Under the pieces are notes generated by a model. It had not been told where the DNA came from. It searched no databases and was given only the letters and a program-made list of their open reading frames with translations. From Solirubrobacteraceae bacterium (GTDB lineage Bacteria > Actinomycetota > Thermoleophilia > Solirubrobacterales > Solirubrobacteraceae), in contig JAICUS010000388.1 in the NCBI GenBank assembly GCA_025935735.1, forward strand, positions 1-5,938: a DNA stretch of 5,938 bases, written 5' to 3'. Position numbers and translations under genes: made by a program. Shown here one piece after another: positions 5,575 to 5,938 of this stretch; position 1 is the stretch's first letter, and every line of letters starts with the position of its first letter.

Positions 5575-5938
5575 GCCGCTACAGCTGGGGCGCCGACGAG
5601 CACCTGTTCGTCGAGATCTCCGAAGAGATGAGCCTGCAGGCCAACTTCAAGGTGATGGCGATCGCCACCGTGCTGCGCGAGCGCCGCCCGGACGGGCTGC
5701 TCGACGTCTGTCCGGCGAACGCCTCCTTCCAGGTGCGCTTCGACCCCGATGTGCTGCCGCCCGCCGACCTGGAGGCGCTGATCGGAGGCGTCGAGGACGA
5801 GGTGGGCGACGCGCACGGGTTCACGCTGGACACCCGCGTGGTCGAGATCCCGGTGCTCTACGACGACCCGTGGACGAACGAGACCCTGATGCGCTTCCGC
5901 GACCGCCACCAGGAGCCGGACTCCACCGACCTGGAGTA
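5571..5938 (+). CDS. pxpB: PxpB/KipI-type AHS1-domain protein (allophanate hydrolase subunit 1 family), N-terminal part cut by window edge
   Basis: An open frame of 122 codons with no stop runs off the right edge; full-length relatives have roughly 210-290 residues. It starts at an ATG sharing ATGA with the carboxylase stop. Seen directly: YSWGADEHLFVEI (residues 4-16), which matches the AHS1 opening YGGDEFLLVEF; a helix with NFKVMAIATVLRER; the strand segment DVCPANASFQVRFDP, equivalent to the family's VPSYRSLLVHYDP; and VVEIPVLYDDPWT, equivalent to the EIPVxYGG/YDG strand of PxpB. After that strand the protein diverges from E. coli PxpB and carries a charged FRDRHQEPDSTDLE segment, more like the urea carboxylase carboxyltransferase domain (by recollection). 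PxpB pairs with PxpC (AHS2), which should lie just downstream. Expected role: half of the carboxyltransferase or lactam-activating subunit that takes the carboxyl group from the biotin carrier. The older name KipI (kinase inhibitor) is a family label, not evidence of function here. Confidence 0.85.
   Translation, partial: MSRYSWGADEHLFVEISEEMSLQANFKVMAIATVLRERRPDGLLDVCPANASFQVRFDPDVLPPADLEALIGGVEDEVGDAHGFTLDTRVVEIPVLYDDPWTNETLMRFRDRHQEPDSTDLE

Noticed and set aside
5571..5938. KipI-type inhibitor of a sporulation histidine kinase
   Set aside because: That role comes from the Bacillus homologue; the biotin and PxpA neighbours point to metabolism, and no kinase or sporulation gene is present.

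Overview
The window is very GC-rich (roughly 70% by eye), uses GTG starts freely and is almost entirely coding. Gene starts and stops overlap by a few bases. This suits a high-GC actinobacterium, perhaps a soil lineage; the exact taxon cannot be read from the sequence. No RNA gene, CRISPR array, insertion sequence or sign of recent transfer is visible.

Layout. Positions 1-1623 (minus strand) hold a two-gene unit: a GntR/FCD-family repressor-like regulator, followed 24 nt later by the N-terminal 258 residues of a hydantoinase/oxoprolinase A subunit (HyuA) that runs off the left edge. Positions 1624-1729 form a compact divergent control region. It contains a near-consensus sigma-70 promoter facing right (TTGACA, 17 bp, TACAAC), a 22-bp near-perfect palindrome overlapping its -35 box, and a strong Shine-Dalgarno sequence. 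Positions 1730-5938 (plus strand) hold a tightly coupled operon: an NCS1-type permease with an unusual cytoplasmic CxxC...CxxC tail, a LamB/YcsF (PxpA-type) hydrolase, a minimal 82-residue biotin carrier protein, a biotin carboxylase, and the start of a PxpB/KipI (AHS1) subunit cut by the right edge. Four successive gene junctions overlap (GTGA, a 14-nt overlap, GTGA, ATGA).

How the genes may work together. NCS1 permeases import nucleobases, hydantoins, allantoin and related cyclic amides. HyuA and PxpA/PxpB families open cyclic amide rings at the expense of ATP. AHS1/AHS2 domains (PxpB/PxpC) are homologous to the carboxyltransferase part of urea carboxylase. The combination of permease, PxpA, biotin carrier, biotin carboxylase and PxpB (a PxpC partner is expected just beyond the edge) therefore looks like a split, urea-amidolyase-like machine. 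In this reading biotin carboxylase charges the carrier, PxpB/C transfers the carboxyl group to a cyclic amide or urea-like nitrogen, and the PxpA protein hydrolyses the activated ring. That is inference; the substrate is not revealed by the sequence. The divergent HyuA would provide a second, biotin-independent ring-opening route under the same regulator, which probably senses the substrate or a product acid.
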